From NCBI RefSeq assembly GCF_001598495.1, contig NZ_BCZB01000008.1:48650-112649 (forward strand): DNA of 64,000 bases, given 5' to 3'. Shown here piece by piece: positions 50,559 through 59,928 of the stretch. The DNA is from Neokomagataea thailandica NBRC 106555. Lineage in GTDB: Bacteria > Pseudomonadota > Alphaproteobacteria > Acetobacterales > Acetobacteraceae. Below the pieces are notes generated by a model that was not told the origin of the DNA, did not search any database, and saw only the letters and a list, made by a program, of their open reading frames with translations. Positions within the stretch are counted from its first letter, which is position 1; the number at the start of each line of letters is the position of its first letter. Position numbers and translations under genes: made by a program.

Positions 50559-51194
50559 GTGAAGTGGTATTACGCATTTGAGGGGCAGCAAGTTGGCCCG
50601 ATAACAACAGAACAGCTTAAGTATCTGGCGGGTTCTGGTACGATTACGCCGCAGACGCTGGTATGGCGTCAAGGCTTTGGAGATCAATGGCGCCCTGCGG
50701 CTCAGGCGGGGATTATCTTCATGACGAGCCAAGCTGGGTCTGTTGAGCGGAAGCCGGTTCAGGAAACATGGGCATGGGTTTTTGTGCTGGTTCCTTGGCT
50801 GTTGAACCAATGTTTTCTTATTCTCTCGGCATGGCAGCATTGGACGCCCGTGCAAGAGGTGAAAGCGTCTCTGCCATTATTGATCATTGTGCTTGGTGTA
50901 TCCGTATCCGCCTTCATGGCGGATAGGGCCGTGTTGCGTGATGGTGGGTATCGGCCGCCGAGTGGGTGGTGGTGGCTTTTGCCCCCCGGTTACTGTTGGG
51001 CACGCTTGCGTCTGGTAGGGCGTGGTAAGGCTTTGTTTTGGGTATGTATTTTGACGTTTCTCATCAGCTTTGGGGTTGGCCTTAACCGTGCCGCGCATAA
51101 TCCTGCTTATATGAATGCGTCTCACTCTGCGGCGGTGCAGCATGGCGCAGATCATGGTGGTACGGCCGATGATGATGAGCAGGAAAACCTCTAA
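50559..51194 (+). CDS. GYF_2 (DUF4339) domain membrane protein
   Basis: A 211-residue protein if GTG 50559 is used. The N-terminal GYF_2/DUF4339 domain (about 1-50) shows WYYAFEGQQVGPITTEQL and TLVWRQGFGDQWRPA. Three or four membrane helices follow (about 70-90, 102-125, 135-150 and 165-182), then a His/Asp-rich cytoplasmic tail. GYF_2 domains bind proline-rich peptides or sit on membrane proteins of unknown role. Its ribosome-binding site lies inside the CsbD terminator stem. Function unknown. Confidence 0.7.
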   Translation: MKWYYAFEGQQVGPITTEQLKYLAGSGTITPQTLVWRQGFGDQWRPAAQAGIIFMTSQAGSVERKPVQETWAWVFVLVPWLLNQCFLILSAWQHWTPVQEVKASLPLLIIVLGVSVSAFMADRAVLRDGGYRPPSGWWWLLPPGYCWARLRLVGRGKALFWVCILTFLISFGVGLNRAAHNPAYMNASHSAAVQHGADHGGTADDDEQENL

Positions 51195-51202
51195 AGACGT
51201 GT

Positions 51203-51294
51203 GATTCAAAAGCCCTTGACTCATTAAAAAATCATCGAAAGCGAAATTTTCACTTTCCTTTCGATTCGGCATGATTCAAAACGATTCTCGATTC
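51203..51294. promoter_or_regulatory. Cluster of six GANTC sites upstream of rnhB-ccrM
   Basis: GATTC or GACTC begins at 51203, 51218, 51263, 51273, 51283 and 51290: six CcrM target sites in 92 bases, against an expectation of about one per 256 bases. Three are spaced exactly ten bases apart and the sequence TGATTCAAAA occurs twice. The region is the upstream region of the operon that encodes CcrM. The only -35/-10 candidate (TTTTCA 51247-51252, CATGAT 51270-51275) is weak and overlaps the sites. Confidence 0.75.
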
Positions 51295-51326
51295 GCACGT
51301 ATTTGATGAAGGGGCGCGACACGAGA

Positions 51327-51974
51327 ATGCCGGATTATTTGCTAGAAGCTGCCCATGGAGGCGTCGTCGCTGGGGTTGACGAAGTCGGTCGTGGGCCTTT
51401 GGCGGGTCCGGTTGTTGCTGCGGCTGTTATTTTTCGGGGTGCGCCCCCTGAAGCGCTCTGCCAGCTCTTGGATGATTCAAAGAAGCTGACAGCGCGCCGC
51501 CGTGATGCGGCTTATGCCGCTCTGTGTTCTTCGCCTCAGGTGACGTACGGAGTTGGCGCGGCCTCGGTGACGGAAATCGAAAACATCAACATTTCGAATG
51601 CGTGCCATTTGGCGATGCGGCGTGCGGTGGAGCGTTTAGGGCGCATGCCGGATCTCGCATTGGTCGATGGTAAGTACGCGCCAGACATGCCTTGCCCTGT
51701 GAAAATGGTTGTGGGGGGGGATGGTATCAGCCTGTCGATTGCGGCGGCGTCCATTCTTGCGAAGGTGGTGCGGGACCGGTTGATGGTGCGTTTGGCGGAT
51801 CGCTACAGCGTCTATGGCTGGGAGCGTAATGCCGGCTACGGCACTGTGGTCCATAAGGCAGGATTAAGAGAATACGGCGTGACACCGCACCATCGGCGGG
51901 GTTTTGCACCAATAAGGGCCATGATTGAGGCCTCACACATGATTTCAGGTAAAGCAGGGGAAGTCGCAGCATGA
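51327..51974 (+). CDS. rnhB: Ribonuclease HII
   Basis: A 215-residue RNase HII that removes ribonucleotides from DNA. ATG 51327 ([12 protein letters not shown]) is chosen; an ATG at 51306 and a TTG at 51303 in frame lack a ribosome-binding site. The catalytic acidic residues start with D18 and E19 in [15 protein letters not shown], followed by [14 protein letters not shown] and [23 protein letters not shown] is the last conserved block. The stop overlaps the ccrM start by four bases, a pairing common in alphaproteobacteria. Confidence 0.97.
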   Translation: MPDYLLEAAHGGVVAGVDEVGRGPLAGPVVAAAVIFRGAPPEALCQLLDDSKKLTARRRDAAYAALCSSPQVTYGVGAASVTEIENINISNACHLAMRRAVERLGRMPDLALVDGKYAPDMPCPVKMVVGGDGISLSIAAASILAKVVRDRLMVRLADRYSVYGWERNAGYGTVVHKAGLREYGVTPHHRRGFAPIRAMIEASHMISGKAGEVAA

Positions 51975-53068
51975 ATAAGAGCCCAGAAGGACGTCCTGTG
52001 GATGAAATCATCCGTGGTGAGTGCGTTGAAACGATGCGCGGCTTGGCGGATGGCAGTGTTGACTGCATTTTTGCGGACCCGCCATATAATCTGCAACTGC
52101 GTGGTGAGCTGCGCCGCCCGGATGAAACCGTGGTGGATGGCGTGGATGATGCTTGGGACAAATTCTCAGATTATGGGGCTTATGATCAGTTCACGCGCGA
52201 ATGGTTGAGTGAAGCTCGCCGGGTGATGCATAAGGATGGGACGATCTGGGTGATCGGCTCGTATCATAACATCTTTCGCCTGGGCGCTATTTTGCAGGAT
52301 CTGGGCTTCTGGATTTTGAACGATATTGTGTGGCGTAAGTCCAACCCGATGCCGAATTTCCGGGGCCGCCGTTTTACAAATGCGCATGAGACGTTGATCT
52401 GGGCGGCGCGTAGTCCGCAGAGCCGCTATCGCTTTAATTATCAGGCGATGAAGGCGTTAAATGATGATTTGCAAATGCGTTCTGACTGGTATTTGCCGAT
52501 TTGCACGGGGCATGAGCGCCTGAAGAATGAGCATGGTTTGAAGCTTCACCCTACGCAAAAGCCTGAGAGCTTGTTGCACCGTGTGCTCGTGGCATCCACG
52601 AATTCGGGCGATACGGTTCTAGACCCGTTTTGTGGTAGTGGGACGACGCCTGCTGTAGCCAAGCGTCTTGGGCGTCGTTACATCGGCATTGAGCGTCATC
52701 CTGATTATGTAAAAGCCGCGCGTGAGCGTGCGGAGCGTGAAGTGCCGTTGGCGTCTGAGCATTTGGCCGTGACGCCTGCCAAGCGCGATATGCCGCGTGT
52801 GCCGTTTGGTAGTTTTGTGGAAACAGGTGTGCTGCCTGCGGGAACGGTTCTGCATGATCGGCAGCAGCGTTTAACGGCAACGGTTGCACCAGATGGTACG
52901 CTGGTTTCGGGGAATCAGCGCGGCTCAATCCATAAATTGGGGGCTGCGTTAACGGGGGCGCCGTCCTGTAACGGTTGGACGTTCTGGTATTTTGAACGTG
53001 ACGGCCAGTGGGAACAGTTGGATCTATTGCGCCAAGAAAGTGCGATGCTGCGCGCAGCGGCGGGGTAA
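51971..53068 (+). CDS. ccrM: Cell-cycle DNA adenine methyltransferase CcrM (GANTC)
   Basis: A 365-residue N6-adenine methyltransferase. The catalytic DPPY is at 36-39, ahead of the AdoMet-binding [17 protein letters not shown], the order of beta-class enzymes. The CcrM-specific C-terminal domain (about 285-365: [34 protein letters not shown]) is complete. CcrM methylates GANTC late in the cell cycle and controls transcription of cell-cycle genes in Caulobacter. Translationally coupled to rnhB and preceded by six GANTC sites. Confidence 0.96.
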   Translation: MNKSPEGRPVDEIIRGECVETMRGLADGSVDCIFADPPYNLQLRGELRRPDETVVDGVDDAWDKFSDYGAYDQFTREWLSEARRVMHKDGTIWVIGSYHNIFRLGAILQDLGFWILNDIVWRKSNPMPNFRGRRFTNAHETLIWAARSPQSRYRFNYQAMKALNDDLQMRSDWYLPICTGHERLKNEHGLKLHPTQKPESLLHRVLVASTNSGDTVLDPFCGSGTTPAVAKRLGRRYIGIERHPDYVKAARERAEREVPLASEHLAVTPAKRDMPRVPFGSFVETGVLPAGTVLHDRQQRLTATVAPDGTLVSGNQRGSIHKLGAALTGAPSCNGWTFWYFERDGQWEQLDLLRQESAMLRAAAG

Positions 53069-53274
53069 ATAATGTGCAGCCCGCTGTTATGCAGCAGGCG
53101 CACGGTATCATGCTGATGGGCTGCGCCGATGTGGGACCGCCCTGTTCTTAAAGGTTTTTTGGGCCGGACGTGACGGGGCGATGAGAGCTGTCGTTCCGAT
53201 GCGGCATGATTTTTCTGGATGGTATAGCGATGCGACGGCATTGTTTGCATATGCGCTTATCGTATCTGTAAGCG

Positions 53275-53420
53275 CGTGCATTTTGCCTTGCGCTGTTGCG
53301 TCATTTTTGATGAGAAGCGCTGAAGCAGGGCATGTTTGATCTCCCTTAATGGGAGCAAACGGAGAAAATGCAGTGCCTGTACCCACCTCAAGAGAGCGTT
53401 GTAAGGTACAGGCTTATATT
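53275..53420 (+). ncRNA. Candidate structured small RNA between ccrM and the ankyrin gene
   Basis: The 352-base gap after ccrM has no convincing gene but folds well. TGCATTTT (53277-53284) pairs with AAAATGCA (53365-53372), enclosing one arm made of GCCTT/AGGGC (53285-53289, 53327-53331) and GCGCT/AGCGC (53290-53294, 53316-53320), and a second arm CTCCC/GGGAG (53341-53345, 53351-53355): a three-way junction. A 9-bp hairpin follows (53375-53383 with 53405-53413), then TTATATTTTA. A weak promoter (TTGTTT 53241, 16 bases, TATCTG 53263) would start it at about 53275. The family is not recognised; a 6S-like RNA is one possibility. A separate inverted repeat (53076-53082 with 53118-53124) lies just after ccrM. 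Confidence 0.4.
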
Positions 53421-54047
53421 TTAGCGGTGGCCAAAGCCTAAGAAGCCTATGGATGTGTCAGGTGTGCCGCCACGCGTATCATAAGGTGATGCAGGTTGAG
53501 CTTTAGCCTTGGCGTTAGGACGGGTCATGGTGGCTGTGCCGCCAATCGTCATATGTGGTGTGCCTGAGCTATCATCTATGCCGCTATCGGACAGGTTCGT
53601 GCTGATGCGACCATCGGGGTTATAGGTGCGCATGGAGAGAAGCAGGAACATGATGTCGTTGCGGTTGAGGTCAATCGCCATATCGAGTGGTGTTTGATTA
53701 AGGACGTTATGGCCGCCCATATCGGCACCACGGTTCAGTGCTTCTTTGGCCGCATTGAGAGAGCCACGATTGATGGCGTCAAAGAGGGCTGTGGTTGGGT
53801 TCACATCCACACGGGCGTGGCCAGCATCTTCGTCAGCGCCATCAGCACCGGGAAGGGCGGAGGGGGGCGCTGCGCGTTTGGCAGCCTTACGGGCCTCCGC
53901 CTTTTTGGCAGAATCTTCCGCTTCTTGCTGTGCCTCAGCTTCATCAGCGTCCTGCGCGTGGGCAGAATGCAATGGCACGAGAAGAGCAGGTGTCGTGGCC
54001 AAGCAGGCGACGAGCAACAGACGGGAAAAACGGTTCAAAGCACGCAT
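53421..54047 (-). CDS. Secreted ankyrin-repeat protein
   Basis: A 208-residue protein if ATG 54047 is used, which gives a clean signal peptide (MRALNRFSRLLLVACLATT, then cleavage near AHA-QD at about 31-32). A Glu/Ala/Lys-rich linker follows, then one to two ankyrin repeats (about 95-155: TALFDAINRGSLNAAKEALN, NQTPLDMAIDLNRNDIMFLL). The C-terminus is polar, ending SIGFLGFGHR. An upstream in-frame ATG at 54113 lies six bases after the preceding gene. TATAAT sits six bases before ATG 54047 on this strand, so a leaderless transcript is possible. Role unknown; probably periplasmic. Confidence 0.7.
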   Translation of the reverse strand: MRALNRFSRLLLVACLATTPALLVPLHSAHAQDADEAEAQQEAEDSAKKAEARKAAKRAAPPSALPGADGADEDAGHARVDVNPTTALFDAINRGSLNAAKEALNRGADMGGHNVLNQTPLDMAIDLNRNDIMFLLLSMRTYNPDGRISTNLSDSGIDDSSGTPHMTIGGTATMTRPNAKAKAQPASPYDTRGGTPDTSIGFLGFGHR

Positions 54048-54119
54048 GCTGTGATTATAGGCTAGCTCACGGCTCTGTGCGAGTCTTCCTGTGTAGTAAA
54101 GCGTGTCTTTCATGTGTTC

Positions 54120-56174
54120 TTAACGTCCTTCACGCCACCAACCGAGTCCGAGGCATAGCAGGAAGAGCGGGAGAATGGCCCAGTCTGGGAAAAGTGCTTT
54201 GTGTTGGGCGGTTTCGGTATTTGCTTCCATGCGTTGCGGTAGGCGGATGGTGTTTGAATCCGAATCGTAATTATGCGTAGGGGTAAGGCTCAGCGTGGGA
54301 ATGTTTTGTCCGAGCCAATGTGTTGTACCGCCGGTTATGCGGGAGAGTGGGCCAATTTTTTCGGCTGTGGTGCGTAAGTCTCGGAGTTCGAGGCTGTCAT
54401 TTTGCGCAGGGCTGGCAAAAGCGGTGAGGCCATCTTGGTGAATGGTCCAGATGCCACTGCCGGTCATGGGGGTATGGCCGCGCCAGACATGGTCCGTCTC
54501 TGTCATGGGGAGTGGGAAGCTCTGGCCATTGGGGGGCGTGACCATGGCTTGTGAGGATACACTGGGTTGGCCGATGGAGCGGCGTTCAACAAAGAGGTCA
54601 TGACCTTCAATATGTGCGGTCAGGCGATTCTCTTCGAGTTCTGGCTCTTTCATGAGCCAATGGGCAAGGCGGCGGAGGAGTTCGGCTTGTGGGCCGCCAC
54701 CGCCTTCATTGCGGGACCAGAGCCAGAGTTGATCTGAGAGGAGCAGCGCTACGCGGCCTTGATCCACATGATCGAGCAGTAAGAGGGGCGTACCGTTTGG
54801 ACCGTTCATCAGGTCTTCGCCATGGGTCTCGTCTGCGTGGAGGGCGCGATACCATGGGCCCCAATTGGGAGTGAGCCCTTCGGTTACGGGGTGGAGGTGC
54901 CCGAGGGGGGCTAAGCTGGCTTTGAATGCTCCCGTGAGTAGGCCGTTATCGGGGACATGGGCTGGGAGAATTTGGGAGAGGGGTGAATCTTGAAGTGTGC
55001 CCGTTTGTACAAATTCAGGGCCAGCAGTGATGAGGAGGCCACCGCCATGGCGAACGTAATTGGCAATGTTCGTGATGTAGCGCTCTGGCAGGATATGTGT
55101 GTTGGAGAAGCTGTCTAGAATGATCAGGTCAAAGCTGTTGATCTTGTCTTGGAACAATTCCTTGATGGGAAAGGGGATCAGAGCAAGGTCGGAGAGTGGG
55201 GTGTTATCATCACTCGTGGGAGAACGCAGGATGGTGAAGTGGACAAGGTCCACGGACGGGTCTGCTTTGAGTAAGCGCCGCCAGACACGCTCGCTTTGAT
55301 TAGGTACGCCGGAGACAAGCAGCACGCGCAGCCGGTCTCGGACGCCACGGATGCGCACAACATCACTATTATTGGCTGTTGAGGCTTCACCATCGAGTGG
55401 TGGGGTGGAGAGGGCGATGAGTGTTTCACCAGCGCGCTGGATCGGGAAGGTGATGTCTTGTGGGGTGCCGGTTTGGATGGTTTGGGTTTTGGGAGGGGCG
55501 TCTCCCATATGGATGGTGAGTGAGGTGCTGGTGTTGTGCGTTGTGCCGAGGTCATCAACCTCAACGCGTATGGTGGCATTTTGCCCAATAATCGCAAAGG
55601 GAGGGGCGCTGAGAATACGCAGGCGACGGTCTGTTTCTTCGCCTTTACCTGTGAGGAGCACGTGAAGCGGTAGAGTGTGGCCAGAAGAATCTTTGAAGCG
55701 CTCAGGGAGTGTTGTGGGGACGTCGTGGTCCATACCATCCGTCACCATGAGAGCGCCGGCAAAGTGCGCGCTAGGAATGTCGGTTTGTTGAAGGGCTTGG
55801 AAGAGCCGCGTGCCGTTATGGCCATCGCCTGTGACGTCAATACGGTGCAGCGTCAGGTTCGGGAGTGTGGCTGCATCGTTTTGGAGATGTTGCGCGGCAT
55901 TCTGCGCCAGAGTGTTTCGTTCCCCAATGGCCATGGAGGGGGAGTGGTCCACGATAAGAAGGGCGTCTTCTGCGGTGGGATGTGGTGTGAGGTGCTCAAT
56001 TTGTGGCGTTGCACTCCATAAGAGAAGCACCAGAACAGCGAGGCCGCGCCAAAAAATACCGCGTAATCGGCCGATGATGCCCCAAAGCGTGATGCAGAAT
56101 GTGCAGGCGGTGAGGGCTAGTAAAAGGCTGGTTGGCAGAAGGGGGGAGAAGCTGATGCTCATATCCATAGTCAT
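54120..56174 (-). CDS. Membrane protein with vWA-like MIDAS and glutamine-amidotransferase-like fold
   Basis: A 684-residue protein, last of the moxR-type operon. Two N-terminal membrane helices (about 11-55) are followed by a von Willebrand A-like domain with the MIDAS motif DHSPS (about 76-80) and TDG further on. The middle (about 280-480) resembles a class I glutamine-amidotransferase fold (VRHGGGLLITAGPEF, GRVALLLSDQLWLWSRN) without an evident catalytic Cys-His pair. One helix lies at the C-terminus (DWAILPLFLLCLGLGWW). Its ATG overlaps the stop of the DUF4159 gene. MIDAS sites usually bind Mg2+ and a partner chaperoned by a MoxR ATPase. Confidence 0.75.
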   Translation of the reverse strand: MTMDMSISFSPLLPTSLLLALTACTFCITLWGIIGRLRGIFWRGLAVLVLLLWSATPQIEHLTPHPTAEDALLIVDHSPSMAIGERNTLAQNAAQHLQNDAATLPNLTLHRIDVTGDGHNGTRLFQALQQTDIPSAHFAGALMVTDGMDHDVPTTLPERFKDSSGHTLPLHVLLTGKGEETDRRLRILSAPPFAIIGQNATIRVEVDDLGTTHNTSTSLTIHMGDAPPKTQTIQTGTPQDITFPIQRAGETLIALSTPPLDGEASTANNSDVVRIRGVRDRLRVLLVSGVPNQSERVWRRLLKADPSVDLVHFTILRSPTSDDNTPLSDLALIPFPIKELFQDKINSFDLIILDSFSNTHILPERYITNIANYVRHGGGLLITAGPEFVQTGTLQDSPLSQILPAHVPDNGLLTGAFKASLAPLGHLHPVTEGLTPNWGPWYRALHADETHGEDLMNGPNGTPLLLLDHVDQGRVALLLSDQLWLWSRNEGGGGPQAELLRRLAHWLMKEPELEENRLTAHIEGHDLFVERRSIGQPSVSSQAMVTPPNGQSFPLPMTETDHVWRGHTPMTGSGIWTIHQDGLTAFASPAQNDSLELRDLRTTAEKIGPLSRITGGTTHWLGQNIPTLSLTPTHNYDSDSNTIRLPQRMEANTETAQHKALFPDWAILPLFLLCLGLGWWREGR

Positions 56175-58933
56175 GGGGTATCATCTCCGTCTGTATCGTC
56201 TGACGGATTATTGGGGGGGACGTTTGAGCCGAGGCGGTGCAGCATTTCGGGGTAATGAGCTTGATCGCTTTTGTAGCTGCCGGTGAGGGCATAGACGATC
56301 ATGTTGAGGCCGAAGCGATAGGCGATAGTGCGTTGGTCATCGCCGCCGGGGATGGTGGCGTAGGGGTGGTTTCCGGTGTTGTCGATGGCCCATGCATAGG
56401 CCCAGCCAGCATTCCCGATGATGACTGGGGAGACGCCGTCATTCGCTTCATCGCCGGTCTGCGCAACGTAAACGGGCTGCCCTGCGATGCGCCCCGGATA
56501 GGTGCCGTGCATGAGGTAAAACGTATGGCTCAAGACGTGTTGGTCGTTCAGTTTGGCGAGGGGCGGAACCATCAGGCCGTCCGTGGCGCGTTTGAGTGCG
56601 GCACGGATGGCATTGCTGTGGCCGGGGTCAAGGTCTGTGCCTGCGCCGAGTTCATCCATGAGCAGGATTCCGCCATGCTCCATAAAGCTATTGAGTGCTT
56701 TGGTGCGGGTTGGGTCTGTTTGAAGATCCGTGGTGATGGGCCAGTAGAGCAAGGGATAAAAGGCGAGGTCATCGCGTCCGGGTTGGACACCAATGGGGGC
56801 GCCGAGTAAGGCCGAACTGCGGGTGCTGGTGTAATCTGATAATCCCTGAAGGCCCATGCGGGAGACATTATCAATCTCGGGGTTGCCCGTTTCGATATAA
56901 GCGAGGTGGGTTTGTAGCGCGCCTGCGGGGGCGTTGGAGCTTGCGGCCGCGTCATCGGCCTGTGCCGGGATAGCCGTTATTGAACAGAGCGTGAGGACCA
57001 ATAAAGCGGTGCGGCGGCGGAGTAAGCCCCGGCGGTATAGTGAGAGCAGCATATCGATGATGAGCACACCAAGCCCGGCAAGGAGTGCGAAGGGGGTAAG
57101 GGATGTGTGGCGTTGGAGGCCATCGGGTGTGATGGGGGTGCCGAAGAGTGGTGCGGCGCTGAGTGGAGGCGCGTTATCTCCTAAATTGAGGGCATGTGTT
57201 CCGTGAATGGGACCATAGAGGCCGGCTGGGTGATGAATGGTCACGGAGGTGTTTGCAATGGTGGCCATGGTGAGAGGTTGTGCGGCGGGTGGCGGGGTGA
57301 TGAGTGATCCTTGATCATCGAAGGCCCGCCATAAGGGGAGTGTGCCTGTCTCCGCCTGAGGGATGCCGGCGGAGCGGGCGATGAGGCGTTCAAGCATGGA
57401 GGGGAACAGTCCCGAGAGGGGGAGGTTGGACCAGTCTGGTGATGCGGTGATGTGAAACAGGATGATTTCGCCATTCCCATAATTATGGGCGGTAACGAGT
57501 GGTGTTCCGTCTTTGAGGGCGGCCCAGACATGGTTGTTGAGATCGTCTGTTGGTTGGGCGAGGACTTGTTTGGTTACAGTCACATCCGTGGGGATTGGCA
57601 GCCCATAAAAAGGGGATTTGGATGAAAATTCAGCCAGCTCTTGGGGTTTGCCCCATGACATAGGGCCGCCAAGTTGGCGGAGGCCATTCATGAGAGGAAC
57701 GGCAATGAGTGGATCTGTTGTGTTGCCAGTCGTGTCGCCGTTGTTTTGGTCGGGGCTTTGAGCAGGGGGTTGTGCGGCAAGTCCGGGGCCAGCAAAGCGA
57801 ATGAGTGTGCCGCCTTGCTTGACCCATGCCAAAACATGTTCACGCGTGCTGTCCCCGCTTAAGGCACCATCCGTGGCGATTAAGACGGATAATGGCGTGG
57901 TGGTGAGAGCCGTGCTGGGCACGCTATGGCGCTCGGCCACGCTATCCAAAGCTTGGTTGAGGAAAAAGGCAGAGCCGGTGAGGGGTGTCGCGTCTCCCGG
58001 TGTGGGGAGTACGCCAACGGGGCGGCGGTGACCGGTATCGCCCAAGTAATACTGGCCCGCTAAGCCATAATCGCCCTCAAGGGTGAAGTGATCTAATTGG
58101 CGGCGGAGTGCCGGGGCAATGGGCAGTGCGGTGTCTGTTTGGGAGGGGAGTGTGACGCTGGTGAGTGTGCCGCCTTGCTGGCTCACCGCGTGGAGCGTGA
58201 GTGTGTGCGGGGTACAGCTTTGGGGCTGAAGGATGGAGGCGTGGTGTGTGTGGTCTGCGGTGTTGTGGATTGTGAGAAGGGCGATGTCACATAAGGGCCA
58301 TCGGAGGTCTGACTGTGTGGCATAGGATGGGATGCTGTGCAGAAGGGCGCGGTCATGTTCTGTGGCGATGCCGTCTGAAATGAATAAAAGGTTTTCGGTT
58401 GGGTGTGGCTGTGCGTTGAGGCGCGTGATCAGTGCGGCCCGGTCAATCGGCCAAGGTTGTGGTTGAAGGTGGTGGAGCATGTCGCTCCATTCTTGTGTGG
58501 TGTGTGGATGAAAAGGCTGAGGTAAAAAGCCGTCTTCTGTTGGGGCTGAGCGTAAAAATGTCACGCGGTGGTGGTGTAGGAGGGCTGTGCTGCCTGCGGC
58601 TTCTGCTGCGTTGATTCGGGCAGCCCAATGGGGCGCTGAAGTCCAGCCATCATCGAGAATAATGGTTAAGTCTTGTGTGTTTTTGAGTGGAGGATGGCCG
58701 GGAAGAATTGGGCGCGCTAGTCCGAAGATGATGAGTGCGACGGCGAAAAGACGCAGTAGAAAAAGCCATAATGGAGAGCGGGCGGCATCCTGATGGTTGG
58801 GGTGTAAGCGTTCCAAAATCATGAGTGATGGAAAGCGCTGTAGACGTGGTGCGGGTGGGGTGGCGCGGATGAGCCACCACAGCGCAGGGAGTGCGAGAAG
58901 GCCAAGGAAGAGCGCCGGGGCGAGGAAAATCAT
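56171..58933 (-). CDS. DUF4159 protein with N-terminal BatA-like domain
   Basis: A 920-residue membrane protein. The N-terminus (about 1-80) is a BatA-type double-helix region (LGLLALPALWWLIRATPP, then a second helix ending GLARPILPG). A long central periplasmic or cytoplasmic part contains a glutamine-amidotransferase-like segment (about 320-420). Two helices near 620-650 precede the C-terminal DUF4159 domain (about 665-900: YPLLYWPITTDLQ, HGGILLMDELGAGTDLDPGH). DUF4159 proteins accompany MoxR and DUF58 in alphaproteobacteria, probably in envelope complex assembly; the function is unproved. Its ends overlap both neighbours by four bases. Confidence 0.82.
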   Translation of the reverse strand: MIFLAPALFLGLLALPALWWLIRATPPAPRLQRFPSLMILERLHPNHQDAARSPLWLFLLRLFAVALIIFGLARPILPGHPPLKNTQDLTIILDDGWTSAPHWAARINAAEAAGSTALLHHHRVTFLRSAPTEDGFLPQPFHPHTTQEWSDMLHHLQPQPWPIDRAALITRLNAQPHPTENLLFISDGIATEHDRALLHSIPSYATQSDLRWPLCDIALLTIHNTADHTHHASILQPQSCTPHTLTLHAVSQQGGTLTSVTLPSQTDTALPIAPALRRQLDHFTLEGDYGLAGQYYLGDTGHRRPVGVLPTPGDATPLTGSAFFLNQALDSVAERHSVPSTALTTTPLSVLIATDGALSGDSTREHVLAWVKQGGTLIRFAGPGLAAQPPAQSPDQNNGDTTGNTTDPLIAVPLMNGLRQLGGPMSWGKPQELAEFSSKSPFYGLPIPTDVTVTKQVLAQPTDDLNNHVWAALKDGTPLVTAHNYGNGEIILFHITASPDWSNLPLSGLFPSMLERLIARSAGIPQAETGTLPLWRAFDDQGSLITPPPAAQPLTMATIANTSVTIHHPAGLYGPIHGTHALNLGDNAPPLSAAPLFGTPITPDGLQRHTSLTPFALLAGLGVLIIDMLLSLYRRGLLRRRTALLVLTLCSITAIPAQADDAAASSNAPAGALQTHLAYIETGNPEIDNVSRMGLQGLSDYTSTRSSALLGAPIGVQPGRDDLAFYPLLYWPITTDLQTDPTRTKALNSFMEHGGILLMDELGAGTDLDPGHSNAIRAALKRATDGLMVPPLAKLNDQHVLSHTFYLMHGTYPGRIAGQPVYVAQTGDEANDGVSPVIIGNAGWAYAWAIDNTGNHPYATIPGGDDQRTIAYRFGLNMIVYALTGSYKSDQAHYPEMLHRLGSNVPPNNPSDDTDGDDTP

Positions 58934-59907
58934 GGTCTGCCCTCAAGGGCTGAGTGGAGAGCAAGGAGCGCGGGGAGAGGGTTTTCATCTGTTTTATGCA
59001 GGATGAATGGTGCGCGTAGAGCGGTGGCGTGGTGTTGTAGCGTGGTAAGATGGGCGGTCATCATGTGGTGGTAAGTATGGCTGAGGCTTTCAAGCGCGGG
59101 CAAAGTAAGGGAGCCGCCTTCTAGGCTCTCAAAGCGGATGCGGCCTTGTTCTTGAAGGTGCTGTTCAGCCGGGTCCAGAATGCAGAGGAAAGCAAGGCGT
59201 CCTGCGGAGTGGGCGTGCTCGTCACACCAGTGTTTGAACTGTGTTTCGTCCCATAGGAAGTCACTTATAATGAGGAGTGCGGCACCATGTGGGGCTGTGT
59301 GTACGTCTGGCAATGTGCTTTGGGGTGTGGTGGTGAGGAGTGTGCTTGCAATATGTGGGAGAGCCGTATGGCTGGAGTAACTGCGGCCAGTTGCATGTCC
59401 CGTGAGGGGTGTAACGCGCTCTCCGCCTTTGAGGGCGGCACCTGCAAGGGCAAGGGCGCAAAGATGTGCGCGCTCGGCCTTGGTGGGGAGTGTTGGATGT
59501 GAGCGCCAAGCCATTGAGGCGGAAGGGTCACACCATAGGGCGAGATGATGGGGGGTATCCTGTTCACGCTCACGGACCCAAAAAGTATTATCCGTTGTGC
59601 TGCGGGCCGATTGCCGCCAGTCAATAGCGGATGCGGGTTCCCCTTGGTGGTAGGGACGGAACTGCCAGAAATTATCGCCTGCTCCGCTCCGCCTGCGGCC
59701 GTGCTGGCCAGCGTCTAAACTTTGGGCGAGGTTTAGCGCTGCCAGAAGCAAGGCTTCTAATGCTGTTTGTGCGCTGTCATCGGCGTGTGCGTGCTGGCCA
59801 GTCTGGGGCGTTGCGCGCGCTGTCTGAATATGAGGCGCGCGCATGATGCGACTGAACTGTTGGCGCAGAGCGGACAGGCTAAAGCGGGAGGGGGGCGGTT
59901 GCGTCAC
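58930..59907 (-). CDS. DUF58 domain protein, MoxR partner
   Basis: A 325-residue DUF58 protein starting with GTG at 59907; no strong ribosome-binding site is visible, and an ATG 63 bases later is possible. The DUF58 signature is GQHGRRRSGAGDNFWQFRPY with ASAIDWRQSARS. A vWA-like continuation (LALWCDPSASMAWRS) has a DxSxS pattern. DUF58 proteins act with MoxR AAA+ ATPases as presumed chaperones for metal or complex assembly. It starts 21 bases after moxR. Confidence 0.87.
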   Translation of the reverse strand: MTQPPPSRFSLSALRQQFSRIMRAPHIQTARATPQTGQHAHADDSAQTALEALLLAALNLAQSLDAGQHGRRRSGAGDNFWQFRPYHQGEPASAIDWRQSARSTTDNTFWVREREQDTPHHLALWCDPSASMAWRSHPTLPTKAERAHLCALALAGAALKGGERVTPLTGHATGRSYSSHTALPHIASTLLTTTPQSTLPDVHTAPHGAALLIISDFLWDETQFKHWCDEHAHSAGRLAFLCILDPAEQHLQEQGRIRFESLEGGSLTLPALESLSHTYHHMMTAHLTTLQHHATALRAPFILHKTDENPLPALLALHSALEGRP

Positions 59908-59928
59908 GATATGATCTGGCGTTGCGTT

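Noticed and set aside
51216..51244. TTGACT at 51216 as the -35 of rnhB-ccrM
   Set aside because: The hexamers at 16-18 bases do not resemble a -10 box; TTGACT is partly made by the GACTC site.
53108..53386. A 92-codon frame on the minus strand in the ccrM-ankyrin gap
   Set aside because: No ribosome-binding site or recognisable motif. The same stretch folds as RNA with paired arms, which explains the sequence better.
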